Assembly: GCA_937892525.1 (NCBI GenBank)
Contig: CALAEV010000025.1
Location: forward strand, 62,001 to 126,000
Direction of reading: 5' to 3'
Length of the DNA stretch: 64,000 bases
Source: an uncultured Clostridia bacterium
GTDB taxonomy: Bacteria > Bacillota > Clostridia > Oscillospirales > Acutalibacteraceae
Each line of letters begins with the position of its first letter. Position 1 is the stretch's first letter. This document shows positions 8,317 through 15,994 of the stretch, piece by piece. A program made the position numbers and the translations under genes. The notes below the pieces were generated by a model. It was not told the DNA's origin and did not search any database. It saw only the letters and a list, made by a program, of their open reading frames with translations.

Positions 8317-8758
8317 AATACAATTTCAACAAATAAGCAATTAATCCGTAAATAACTGCCGCGAAAATACCGTATGCTATTACCGGACCTGCAATTTTGA
8401 AAATGTTTGCGCCTGTACCCATAATAAGACCTTCGGTTTTGAACTCAAGGGCAGGGGAAACAACCGAATTTGCGAAGCCTGTAATAGGTACTATTGTTCC
8501 TGCCCCTGCGTGCTTTGCAATTTTATCAAACACGCCTACACCTGTAAGGATTGATGCAATAATTATAAGCACAGACGGTGTAAGAGCTTTAACATAATCT
8601 TCTGAAAATCCGAGTTTTTCAAATCCCCAGTTAAGAAACTGTCCAAAAGTGCATATTGCACCACCAAAAACAAATGCTTTCACGCAGTTTAATATTTTTG
8701 GTGAGTTGGGTGATGCTTTTTTCGCCATTTTGTCATATTCTTTATCTGTTGTTGACAT
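8315..8758 (-). CDS. spoVAC: Stage V sporulation protein AC
   Basis: 147 residues, the normal size of SpoVAC, a membrane protein of the forespore inner membrane that takes part in dipicolinic acid uptake and its release in germination. Recognised segments include SPKILNCVKAFVFGGAICTFGQ, GVGVFDKIAKHAGAGTIVPITGFANSVV and the EFKTEGLIMGTGANIFKIAGP block; at least four membrane helices are visible. AGGGAG precedes the ATG at 8758; an upstream ATG would add 19 unlikely residues. SpoVAD and SpoVAE, usually adjacent, are not next to it here. It signals that the host makes spores or descends from spore formers. Confidence 0.93.
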   Translation of the reverse strand: MSTTDKEYDKMAKKASPNSPKILNCVKAFVFGGAICTFGQFLNWGFEKLGFSEDYVKALTPSVLIIIASILTGVGVFDKIAKHAGAGTIVPITGFANSVVSPALEFKTEGLIMGTGANIFKIAGPVIAYGIFAAVIYGLIAYLLKLY

Positions 8759-8824
8759 AAAATCACTCCCTAGAAATATTTTTACCCTAAAAATGCAAAA
8801 TAACAGTTTAAGCACTTACAATAA

Positions 8825-8853
8825 TTGCAATAATATGAAATATATGGTAAAAT
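8825..8853 (+). promoter_or_regulatory. Promoter of the patatin operon
   Basis: -35 TTGCAA at 8825-8830, a 17-base spacer, and -10 TAAAAT at 8848-8853, about 34 bases before the TTG start of the patatin gene. Confidence 0.6.
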
Positions 8854-8886
8854 ATCCTTGCAAATTTAAGTATAGGGGGAGATTTT

Positions 8887-9741
8887 TTGACCGGCTACAT
8901 TGATGTTGGTGGCGGAATGCGTGCAGTTTACGGCGCAGGTGTTCTTGACCGTTGTCTTGATGAAGGTCTGGAGTTTCCTTATTATATAGGTGTTTCTGCA
9001 GGAAGTGCAAATATTATTTCATACCTTGGTGGACACAAAGAAAGAACATTAAGGTTTTATCGTGATTATTCTTCACGCCGTGAGTATATGAGCTTTTATA
9101 ATCTTGTAAAAAACAAGTCTTATATAGGGCTTGATTATATTTACACGACTCTGACTGCAAATGGTGGAGAAGACCCTCTTGATTTTGAAAAAATGAAATC
9201 TCACAGCTGTAACTTTTATATAGTTACTACTGATGCAGTTACAGGAAAAACGGTATATCTTGATTATAGAAATATGCAGAAAAATGACTATTTTGAACTT
9301 AAAGCGTCTTGCTGTATTCCTGTTGTGTGTCCTGCATATGAAAAGGACAGCGTCTTCTTCTATGATGGTGGACTTTCTGACCCTATTCCTATGCAAAAAG
9401 CATTGAATGATGGTTGTGATAAGATTATTGTTACACTTTCTTTGCCTGCTGATTATTACAAACCTCACAAGGTGCCTGAGGATGTTTATAAAACAGTAAT
9501 GAAAAAATATCCTGAAACGGCACATCTTATGTATTCTATGATAGATAAATATAACGAAAGTCTTGATTATATAAATAAGCTTGAAAAACAAGGTAAAGTA
9601 CTTGTTTTGTCGCCTGACGACTGTTGCGGTGTAAGTACATTAAAACATCCGCGAAAAGGCATTGAAGAATTATACCGCAAAGGATATGAAGATGCACAAC
9701 GAATCAGAAAATTTCTCTGCAAGGAGGATTCTGATGATTAA
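8887..9741 (+). CDS. Patatin-like phospholipase family protein
   Basis: 284 residues with the patatin serine hydrolase signature: an oxyanion loop in DVGGGMRAVYGAGVLD, the nucleophile in GVSAGS and the Asp partner in YDGGLSDP. Related bacterial proteins hydrolyse lipid acyl esters. There is no signal peptide, so it probably acts inside the cell. The TTG at 8887 follows GGGGGAG, and the conserved glycine loop begins six residues later. It overlaps the next gene by 8 bases and shares its promoter. The lipid substrate is unknown. Confidence 0.9.
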   Translation: MTGYIDVGGGMRAVYGAGVLDRCLDEGLEFPYYIGVSAGSANIISYLGGHKERTLRFYRDYSSRREYMSFYNLVKNKSYIGLDYIYTTLTANGGEDPLDFEKMKSHSCNFYIVTTDAVTGKTVYLDYRNMQKNDYFELKASCCIPVVCPAYEKDSVFFYDGGLSDPIPMQKALNDGCDKIIVTLSLPADYYKPHKVPEDVYKTVMKKYPETAHLMYSMIDKYNESLDYINKLEKQGKVLVLSPDDCCGVSTLKHPRKGIEELYRKGYEDAQRIRKFLCKEDSDD

Positions 9742-10594
9742 GAAAAGCAATACTTTTATGCGAGTTGTTTCTGTTTTACTGATTGTGCTTGTAGCATTCA
9801 AAACTGTTGATTTTGCATTAAGTGAAATTACGGATATATGGGCTTATGAGGATGTAGGACAAGTTAGTGACACAGGTTGGGCTGTAGTTTATGAAAAGTT
9901 TGAAAGCCAAGAAGACTTAACCGAAAAAGATTACGAATTAATATTTTCACAAACCGGACTTGGTAAACCTGCAGTTGATAATTTTGCAGATAATCCTGAA
10001 AAAATTGAGGAATACCGTGAGTATTACCTTGCTGATAAAGATTACAAATGTGTTCGTGAAGGTGTGTTTGCTTGTCACGAATATATTACGGATACTGAGG
10101 GTAACGCAATACAAAACCCACAATTTGCAAATCTTCAAAATGGTGATATAATCATTACATTAAGTATTCATTCGTTAGGTTGGCGTCACGGTCACGCTGC
10201 AATAGTTGTTGATGCAGAAAAAGGCACAACCGCGCAGGCTGTTATGATTGGCGAAAAGTCAGCATTTGGTCATATAGGCGAGTGGCGTGATTTTCCACTT
10301 GTTGCAGTTTTAAGACCTAAAAATGTGAATACAGAAATCATTGACGAAGTTGTAACATTTACAAAGGAAAAACTTATCGGAATCGATTACTCACTTATGT
10401 CAGGTATTTTGAGTGGTCGCGATGAAAATATAATACCTACAACGACACATTGTGCACATTATGTGTGGTATGCTTATAAATGCTTCGGCATTGATATTGA
10501 CTCAAATGGTGGACGAGTTGTTACACCAAAAGAAATTCTCTACAGTGATAAGCTTGAAGTTGTTCAGGTGTACGGAAATATAAAGGAGATTTAA
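9734..10594 (+). CDS. Exported permuted papain-like amidase (YiiX/NlpC-P60 superfamily)
   Basis: 286 residues with an N-terminal membrane or signal helix (about 9-28). Then follows a fold typical of permuted NlpC/P60 or YiiX-type enzymes: the GDIIITLS strand, a HGHAAIVV block holding the probable catalytic His, and a later HCAHYVWYAY block holding the probable catalytic Cys near residue 240. Such enzymes cleave amide bonds in cell-wall peptides or lipidated substrates. AAGGAGG precedes the ATG at 9734, which overlaps the patatin gene. Pairing with a patatin lipase and a lipoprotein suggests an envelope-lipid or wall role, not a proven one. Confidence 0.75.
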   Translation: MIKKSNTFMRVVSVLLIVLVAFKTVDFALSEITDIWAYEDVGQVSDTGWAVVYEKFESQEDLTEKDYELIFSQTGLGKPAVDNFADNPEKIEEYREYYLADKDYKCVREGVFACHEYITDTEGNAIQNPQFANLQNGDIIITLSIHSLGWRHGHAAIVVDAEKGTTAQAVMIGEKSAFGHIGEWRDFPLVAVLRPKNVNTEIIDEVVTFTKEKLIGIDYSLMSGILSGRDENIIPTTTHCAHYVWYAYKCFGIDIDSNGGRVVTPKEILYSDKLEVVQVYGNIKEI

Positions 10595-10596
10595 TT

Positions 10597-10989
10597 ATGA
10601 AAAAAGTACTTATTTTTGTTTTAATACTTGTACTTGCAATAGTTTTTACTGCTTGTGGTAAGCGTGGTCCAGAATATACAAAATACGCTGATGTTACATT
10701 GAATACAGAAACTACAACAACCACTACTACAACAGAAACTGAAACAGAGTCAGAAACAGAAAGCGAAACTGAAGAAACATCTTCGTCAACTACTACAACT
10801 ACAAGAAGATATACAGGTGGCACAAGCTCAAATAATACAAAACCAAAACCAACGAAACCACAATCGACAACTAGCACAACCAAGCCGACTACAACAGAGT
10901 CAACTACCGAATCTACAACTGAATCCACAACAGAACAAACAACTACAACAACTACTGCAACAACAGAGCAACAAGTGGTTGAGGAATAA
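10597..10989 (+). CDS. Thr-rich lipoprotein
   Basis: 130 residues. A signal peptide ends in the lipobox FTAC, so the mature protein is lipid-anchored at Cys 20. A short KRGPEYTKYADVTLN segment follows. The rest is low-complexity Thr/Glu/Ser sequence with long runs of threonine, including a repeated TESTTEST unit near the C-terminus. It has no recognisable catalytic domain and could be a wall-spanning stalk, possibly glycosylated. It follows the amidase gene by 2 bases, in the same operon. The Thr-codon runs are a slippage-prone repeat. Confidence 0.75.
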   Translation: MKKVLIFVLILVLAIVFTACGKRGPEYTKYADVTLNTETTTTTTTTETETESETESETEETSSSTTTTTRRYTGGTSSNNTKPKPTKPQSTTSTTKPTTTESTTESTTESTTEQTTTTTTATTEQQVVEE

Positions 10990-11092
10990 AATGAAAACGA
11001 GCGATTCGTGAATCGCCCCTACAATTATAATTGCAACGCAGTTCCACAATTATTCTTTTTTCATTATTCACTATTCAATATTCATTAAATAA
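10990..11092. repeat. Degenerate intergenic repeat
   Basis: The gap holds a small palindrome (CGATTCGTGAATCG) followed by CCCCTAC, and then GCAACGCAGTTCC. The last is shared with the 36.4-kb gap, and the CCCCTAC core resembles the palindromic repeats at 13.4 and 40.1 kb. It is probably a decayed relative. Confidence 0.4.
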
Positions 11093-11093
11093 A

Positions 11094-11128
11094 AAAGTCC
11101 CTACGGATTTCCGTAGGGACAATTTTTA
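11094..11128. terminator. Terminator at the 3' end of the EF-G-like gene
   Basis: GTCCCTACGGA/TCCGTAGGGAC stem with flanking A and T tracts just beyond the stop of the leftward EF-G-like gene. It can serve both strands. Confidence 0.85.
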
Positions 11129-11135
11129 TTGATTT

Positions 11136-13205
11136 TTATTCTTCGTCAACTTTTGCTTCTGCAATAACTTTTTCAACGATATTCTGTGGAGCTTGTTCGT
11201 AGCGTGTGAACTCAAATGAGAATGAGCCACGTCCTGCTGTTACTGAACGGAGAACTGTTGTAAAGTCGCCCATTTCAGCCATTGGAACTTCAGCTGTAAG
11301 TTCCTGCATTTTTGGTTCATCAGCAGGTCCCATACCAAGAACTCTACCACGACGTTTTGTAATGTCACCCATAATGTCGCCAAGGTTGTCATCAGGCATA
11401 CGAGCAACAAGTGTGCCAACCGGTTCAAGAATTGTTGGGTCTGCCTTTGGAATACCTGCTTTGTATGCAAGCGAAGCAGCCATCTTGAATGCCATTTCTG
11501 ATGAGTCAACAGGGTGGTAAGAACCATCATAAAGAGTAGCCTTAACGCCTACCATTGGGTAACCTGCAAGAACGCCCTTAAGAACGCAATCGCGAAGTCC
11601 TTTTTCAACTGCAGGGAAGAAGTTCTTTGGAACTGCGCCACCGAAAACTTCTTCTTCAAAGATAAGTTCGTCACTGTCGCATGGCTCGAAACGAATATGT
11701 ACATCACCGAACTGACCATGACCACCAGATTGTTTCTTATGTTTGCCCTGTGCTTCAGCAGATTTTCTGATTGTTTCTCTGTAAGCAACCTTAGGAACAC
11801 TTAAATCAACTTCAACACCGAATTTGTTCTTAAGCTTTGAAACGATAACGTCAAGATGCTGTTCGCCAAGACCTGAAAGAACTTGTTCTTTTGTTTCTTT
11901 ATTGATTGTGAATGAGATTGATGGGTCTTCTTCCATAAGTCTGAAAAGACCTTGAGCAACTTTTTCTTCTTCACCCTTTTTGCGAACGTTAACTGCCATT
12001 GAAAGACATGGTTTAGGAGCGTCAACACCGTCAAGGATTACAATGTTCTTTGCATCACAGATTGTATCACCTGTCTTAACGCCTGCAAGCTTTGTAACTA
12101 CGCCGATATCACCAGCGATAATCTCTTTAGCATCTTCCTGCTTGCCACCCTTAACAGTAACGAATTTACCCATTTTTTCTGTTTCGCCTGTGCGAACGTT
12201 ATAGCCCTGAGTGTCAGGAGTAAGTTTACCTGAAACTACTTTAAAGAATGACATTTTACCTACGAATGGGTCTGCAACTGTCTTAAAGCAGATTGCTGCA
12301 AGAGGTCCGTTAATATCGCAAGGAAGAATTGTTTCTTCGCCATCTTCAGTTTTTGCAGATTCACCTGCATAACCGTATGCACCTGGAACTGACCAAGCAA
12401 GGCTGTAAAGAAGCTGGTCAACACCTGCGCAAGTAAGACCTGCAACTGCATATACAGGGTAAATTGAACCGTCAAAAATACCTGTGCAAAGACCTTTAAG
12501 AATTTCTTCTTGTGTGAATGCTTCGCCTTCGAAGAATTTTTCCATAAGCTCGTCATCAGTTGTAGCAACTGCTTCCATAAATGCAGACGTCATTTCTTCG
12601 ATGATTGGGTCATTTGGCATTGCAACTTTTGTTGCCTTGCCTTCTGCATCATATTCATAAGCCATACCTGTCATAAGGTTGACATAAGATTTTGTAATGT
12701 TGCCTTCCATATAAGGAATGATTGTAGGACAAAGTTTGTTGCCATAAACTTCTTTCAATGCCTCAAAAGTCTTGTAGAAACTTCTGTGGTCAGAGTCAGT
12801 TTTTGTAATAGCAAAGAATTTTGCAAGGCCTCTCTTTTCAGCTGCCTTGAAAGCCTTTTCTGTACCAACATCAACGCCTGAACCTGCACTTGTAACGATA
12901 AGTACTGCCTCAGCTGCACGAACTGCTTCAGCTGAGCCGTTTTCAAAGTCAAAAAGACCCGGAGCATCTATAATATTTAACTTTGTGTTGTCCCATTCAA
13001 TTGCTGCCATAGCAGATGAAACTGATGACTTTCTTCTCTTTTCTTCTGCGTCGAAGTCAAGAACTGTGTTACCGTCAGCAACTTTACCAAGTCTGTCAGT
13101 TGCGCCTGCTACATAAAGCATTGCTTCACAAAGTGTAGTTTTTCCTTTTCCGCCGTGACCAAGCACAGCAATATTTCTGATGTTATTTGAGGTGTATGCT
13201 TTCAT
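11136..13205 (-). CDS. EF-G-like translational GTPase, variant form
   Basis: 689 residues, full EF-G length: GTPase domain, domain II, domains III-V. The P-loop reads GHGGKGKTT instead of the canonical AHIDAGKTT, G3 is DAPG, and the G4 motif is TKTD rather than NKxD. This matches the second EF-G-like class found in many Firmicutes beside the canonical FusA. The domain-IV region (YRETIRKSAEAQGKHKKQSGG) is intact. The ATG at 13205 follows a GGGAGG site. Its role is unproven: ribosome recycling or a specialised elongation function are possible. It is not a ribosomal-protection resistance protein by any feature I can see. Confidence 0.9.
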   Translation of the reverse strand: MKAYTSNNIRNIAVLGHGGKGKTTLCEAMLYVAGATDRLGKVADGNTVLDFDAEEKRRKSSVSSAMAAIEWDNTKLNIIDAPGLFDFENGSAEAVRAAEAVLIVTSAGSGVDVGTEKAFKAAEKRGLAKFFAITKTDSDHRSFYKTFEALKEVYGNKLCPTIIPYMEGNITKSYVNLMTGMAYEYDAEGKATKVAMPNDPIIEEMTSAFMEAVATTDDELMEKFFEGEAFTQEEILKGLCTGIFDGSIYPVYAVAGLTCAGVDQLLYSLAWSVPGAYGYAGESAKTEDGEETILPCDINGPLAAICFKTVADPFVGKMSFFKVVSGKLTPDTQGYNVRTGETEKMGKFVTVKGGKQEDAKEIIAGDIGVVTKLAGVKTGDTICDAKNIVILDGVDAPKPCLSMAVNVRKKGEEEKVAQGLFRLMEEDPSISFTINKETKEQVLSGLGEQHLDVIVSKLKNKFGVEVDLSVPKVAYRETIRKSAEAQGKHKKQSGGHGQFGDVHIRFEPCDSDELIFEEEVFGGAVPKNFFPAVEKGLRDCVLKGVLAGYPMVGVKATLYDGSYHPVDSSEMAFKMAASLAYKAGIPKADPTILEPVGTLVARMPDDNLGDIMGDITKRRGRVLGMGPADEPKMQELTAEVPMAEMGDFTTVLRSVTAGRGSFSFEFTRYEQAPQNIVEKVIAEAKVDEE

Positions 13206-13279
13206 AAAGCGCGCCTCCCTTTCCTAAAAAGTGTACCCTTATGTGAAAAATAGATAGAATTTTTCAGCACGTTAGAGAA

Positions 13280-13308
13280 ATTATAGCACAATTGCCTAAA
13301 CAATGCAA
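13280..13308 (-). promoter_or_regulatory. Promoter of the EF-G-like gene
   Basis: On the minus strand, -35 TTGCAT (13303-13308), a 17-base spacer and -10 TATAAT (13280-13285), about 75 bases before the ATG. Very close to consensus. Confidence 0.75.
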
Positions 13309-13346
13309 CTATGTTTTAATAAGTTTTTCAAGATATTTTTCTAATT

Positions 13347-13479
13347 AAATCAGTGTGATAAATTGGAGCTTGTCGGTGCGATATGTTACTAACATGGGTC
13401 GGTCGTAGGGGCGGATGGTATCCGCCCCTACGAAAACACCCCGACAAACTCAAATTTGTCGAAGAAAACACATTGATTT
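13347..13479. repeat. MITE-like palindromic repeat, copy 1
   Basis: A 133-base element filling most of the 330-base gap between the EF-G-like gene and murD. Outer inverted ends are AAATCAGTGTG and CACATTGATTT; inner ends are 13361-13376 and 13441-13456 (14 of 16 bases complementary). The centre is a perfect 14-base inverted repeat, TCGTAGGGGCGGAT at 13403-13416 and its complement at 13420-13433. A long stretch matches the copy at 40035-40181. No ORF lies inside. It could be a non-autonomous transposable element or a structured intergenic RNA. Confidence 0.75.
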
Positions 13480-13501
13480 TTTAAGTTTATGAATGTATAA
13501 T
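13473..13501 (+). promoter_or_regulatory. Promoter of murD
   Basis: -35 TTGATT (13473-13478), a 17-base spacer and -10 TATAAT (13496-13501), 34 bases before the start. The -35 lies in the right end of the MITE-like repeat. Confidence 0.7.
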
Positions 13502-13535
13502 CAATATATATGCGTTTTAGGAGATGAAGAAAGCT

Positions 13536-14819
13536 ATGTTACCTCCAATTATTGAATTCTTAAAAGACAAAAAAGTGCTTATTCTCGGTTTTGGTCGTGA
13601 GGGAAAAAGCACATACAATTATATAAGGAAATATCTACCTGAAAAAATCCTTGCAATCGGTGACGGCAGAGAGCAGAAAATTGACGATAATTTTGTTGAG
13701 TATTTCTGTGGTGAAGATTATCTTTCGCATATCGGCAAATTCGATGTAGTTATGAAAAGCCCCGGCATTTCTTTTGTGAATGTTGATGTACCAGAAAATA
13801 CTTATGTTACTTGTCAAACGGATTTGTTTTTGAAATATGCGCCTTGTAAGAAAATCGGTGTAACAGGTTCAAAAGGCAAGACTACTACTTCAACACTTAC
13901 ATATAAAATGCTTTGTGCAGGTGGTGTGGATTGTGAACTCATGGGCAACATGGGGCTTCCTGTTCTTGACTACATTGAAGAAATGACTGAAGAAAAAATT
14001 GCGGTTATTGAAATGTCATCACATCAACTTGAATTTACAAGAAATTCTCCAGATGTTTCAATTCTTACAAATATTTATGAAGAACACCTTGAACACTATA
14101 AGGGTGGAATGACAGGCTATGTAAATGCAAAGCTCAACATTGTACGTCATCAAAACGAAAACGATACATTTATATATAATGGTACTCAAGGTCTGGCGCC
14201 TTATCTCGATTTAAATACCGTTAAATCAAATGCGATTGCAGTAGAAAAAGACGCTGATTTGCCATTTGAAATCGAAAACATTCATTTGGCAGGCGAACAC
14301 AATCGCCACGATGTGCTTTATGCTTTTACAGCTGCATCAAAGTTTGGTGTAAGCGCAGAAGATGCTAAAAAAGCTATTGACGATTTTGAAGGTATTGAGC
14401 ACAGAATGGAAAATGTTGGCACATACAAAGGTGTTACATTCTATAACGACTGTATTGCTACAATTCCACACGCTGTAATGTGTGCAGTTAATGCAATTAA
14501 GGCAAATACACTTATAATCGGTGGTAAAGATAGGGGAATTGACTATACAGATTTTGCAGTTGACCTTGAAAACAGTGATTTAAGTGTAATTATCGGTACA
14601 AAAACCACAGGTCATAAAATTATTGATATGATGCTCCAAAACGGCACAAGCAAAACACTCATAAAAGCAGAAAATCTTGAAGAAGCAGTAAAAACTGCAT
14701 ATGAGAAGACAAAGGGAATATGTATTCTTTCTCCGGCAGCATCAAGCTATAATGAATACAAGAATTTTGAAGAAAAAGGCAGACACTACAAAGAACTTAT
14801 TAAGAAGTATGGTGAATAA
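13536..14819 (+). CDS. murD: UDP-N-acetylmuramoyl-L-alanine--D-glutamate ligase
   Basis: 427 residues. Cytosolic Mur ligase that adds D-glutamate to UDP-MurNAc-L-Ala with ATP. Seen: an N-terminal Rossmann domain (KVLILGFGREG), the ATP P-loop GVTGSKGKTTT near residue 112, IEMSSHQLE, NIYEEHLEHY, GEHNRHD and a C-terminal ligase domain ending in SPAASSYNEYKNFEEKGRHY. The ATG at 13536 is preferred because AGGAG ends directly against the earlier ATG at 13524 but is well spaced from this one. It is the head of a run with the NUDIX and maf genes, separated by 1 base and then overlapping. Confidence 0.95.
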   Translation: MLPPIIEFLKDKKVLILGFGREGKSTYNYIRKYLPEKILAIGDGREQKIDDNFVEYFCGEDYLSHIGKFDVVMKSPGISFVNVDVPENTYVTCQTDLFLKYAPCKKIGVTGSKGKTTTSTLTYKMLCAGGVDCELMGNMGLPVLDYIEEMTEEKIAVIEMSSHQLEFTRNSPDVSILTNIYEEHLEHYKGGMTGYVNAKLNIVRHQNENDTFIYNGTQGLAPYLDLNTVKSNAIAVEKDADLPFEIENIHLAGEHNRHDVLYAFTAASKFGVSAEDAKKAIDDFEGIEHRMENVGTYKGVTFYNDCIATIPHAVMCAVNAIKANTLIIGGKDRGIDYTDFAVDLENSDLSVIIGTKTTGHKIIDMMLQNGTSKTLIKAENLEEAVKTAYEKTKGICILSPAASSYNEYKNFEEKGRHYKELIKKYGE

Positions 14820-14820
14820 T

Positions 14821-15366
14821 ATGGATTTAACAGAAAAGCCAATAAATCAGGAATATAAATTCAAGGGTAAAATTGTAAATCTTCGTGTTGATGATGCACT
14901 TCTTCCAAACGGCTCAGTTGCAAAGCGTGAAATTGTTGAGCATAATGGAGGCGTTTGTGTAGCACCTCTTGATAGCAATTACAATTTATATTTTGTAAAA
15001 CAATTCCGTTATCCTTATATGGAAATTGTTACTGAACTCCCTGCAGGCAAACTTGAAAAAGGTGAAGACCCATTTGAAGCAGGCAAGCGTGAGCTTAAAG
15101 AAGAAACAGGCGCAGTTGCTAATAAATATATAAGTTTAGGTAAGCTTTATCCAACTCCAGGTTACTGTGGTGAGATTATTCACATGTACCTTGCAACAGA
15201 ACTTGAGTTTGGCGAGCAGAGTCCTGATGAAGACGAGTTTTTAGAGGTTTATAAAATTTCCTTGGAAAAGGCAGTAGAAATGGTTATGAATGGTGAACTT
15301 CCTGACAGTAAAACTCAGACTATGATATTGAAAATCAACCAACTTAAAAATGAGGGTAAAATATGA
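14821..15366 (+). CDS. NUDIX hydrolase, ADP-ribose pyrophosphatase type
   Basis: 181 residues. The NUDIX box is complete: GKLEKGEDPFEAGKRELKEE with the RELKEETG helix. Upstream are the FVKQFRYPYME and ELPAGK segments typical of ADP-ribose pyrophosphatases, which split ADP-ribose to AMP and ribose 5-phosphate. It begins one base after the murD stop, and its stop overlaps the maf start (ATGA), so it is a middle gene of the murD-maf operon. Substrate specificity within the family cannot be read with certainty. Confidence 0.92.
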   Translation: MDLTEKPINQEYKFKGKIVNLRVDDALLPNGSVAKREIVEHNGGVCVAPLDSNYNLYFVKQFRYPYMEIVTELPAGKLEKGEDPFEAGKRELKEETGAVANKYISLGKLYPTPGYCGEIIHMYLATELEFGEQSPDEDEFLEVYKISLEKAVEMVMNGELPDSKTQTMILKINQLKNEGKI

Positions 15367-15926
15367 AGTTAGTTTTAGCGTCAAAATCACCAAGAAGAAG
15401 TGAAATACTTAAAAATGCAGGGTATGATTTTACCGTGCGCGTTGCAGATGCAGACGAAACAATTCCTGAGGGCACTAAACCTGAAGATGCAGTTGTATTT
15501 CTTGCAGCACGAAAGGCTATGGCAGTAGAGCGTGCAGACGACGAAACTGTACTCGGCGCAGACACAATAGTTGTACTTGACGATAAAATCCTCGGCAAAC
15601 CCAAAGATAGAGAAGATGCGTATAATATGCTCAAATCACTTTCAGGCAGAGTACATTCTGTGTTTACAGGTGTGTGCATAATTGAAAACGGCAAGTCAAT
15701 GACATTCGCTGAAGAAACTCAAGTCGAATTTTTGCCACTTTCTGATGAGGAAATTTATGGGTACATAGATACAAATGATTGTTATGACAAAGCAGGGGCT
15801 TATGGCATTCAAGGGTATGCTTCAAAGTTCATAAGACGCATAAATGGCGACTATTTTAATGTGGTCGGATTACCAATTAGTGCAATTTTTGAAAAGTTTT
15901 TGCAAAAACGAAAAAATAATGATTGA
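15363..15926 (+). CDS. maf: Maf-family nucleotide pyrophosphatase
   Basis: 187 residues, full length. The N-terminal LASKSPRRSEIL signature, the E in ADADET, the ARKA segment, GADTIVVLDDKILGKP and GAYGIQG are all diagnostic for Maf/YhdE. These enzymes hydrolyse dTTP/UTP or modified nucleotides and are linked to cell-division arrest. The ATG overlaps the NUDIX stop by 4 bases. The gene closes the murD operon. Confidence 0.95.
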   Translation: MKLVLASKSPRRSEILKNAGYDFTVRVADADETIPEGTKPEDAVVFLAARKAMAVERADDETVLGADTIVVLDDKILGKPKDREDAYNMLKSLSGRVHSVFTGVCIIENGKSMTFAEETQVEFLPLSDEEIYGYIDTNDCYDKAGAYGIQGYASKFIRRINGDYFNVVGLPISAIFEKFLQKRKNND

Positions 15927-15951
15927 CTTTTTGCAAAATTTGTTGTAAATT
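15923..15951 (+). promoter_or_regulatory. Possible promoter of the tandem paralogue pair
   Basis: -35 TTGACT (15923-15928) and a weak -10 TAAATT (15946-15951), 17 bases apart, overlapping the maf stop and 44 bases before the next start. Confidence 0.4.
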
Positions 15952-15994
15952 TAGTATGTATATGAATACATATCATTGAAAGGGGAACCTAAAA

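Noticed and set aside
9073..9591. 172-codon antisense frame under the patatin gene
   Set aside because: It is the complement of a gene with clear patatin motifs; residue usage (His/Ile/Phe/Arg-rich) is unnatural.
10700..10980. Thr-codon repeats as a minisatellite or antisense gene (10521-10928, minus)
   Set aside because: The repeats are explained by the Thr-rich lipoprotein; the minus frame (Val/Ser-rich) is only their complement and has no ribosome site.
11136..13205. Tetracycline ribosomal-protection protein
   Set aside because: G-domain motifs and the C-terminal part follow the EF-G-like second class; no Tet-specific tail is seen.
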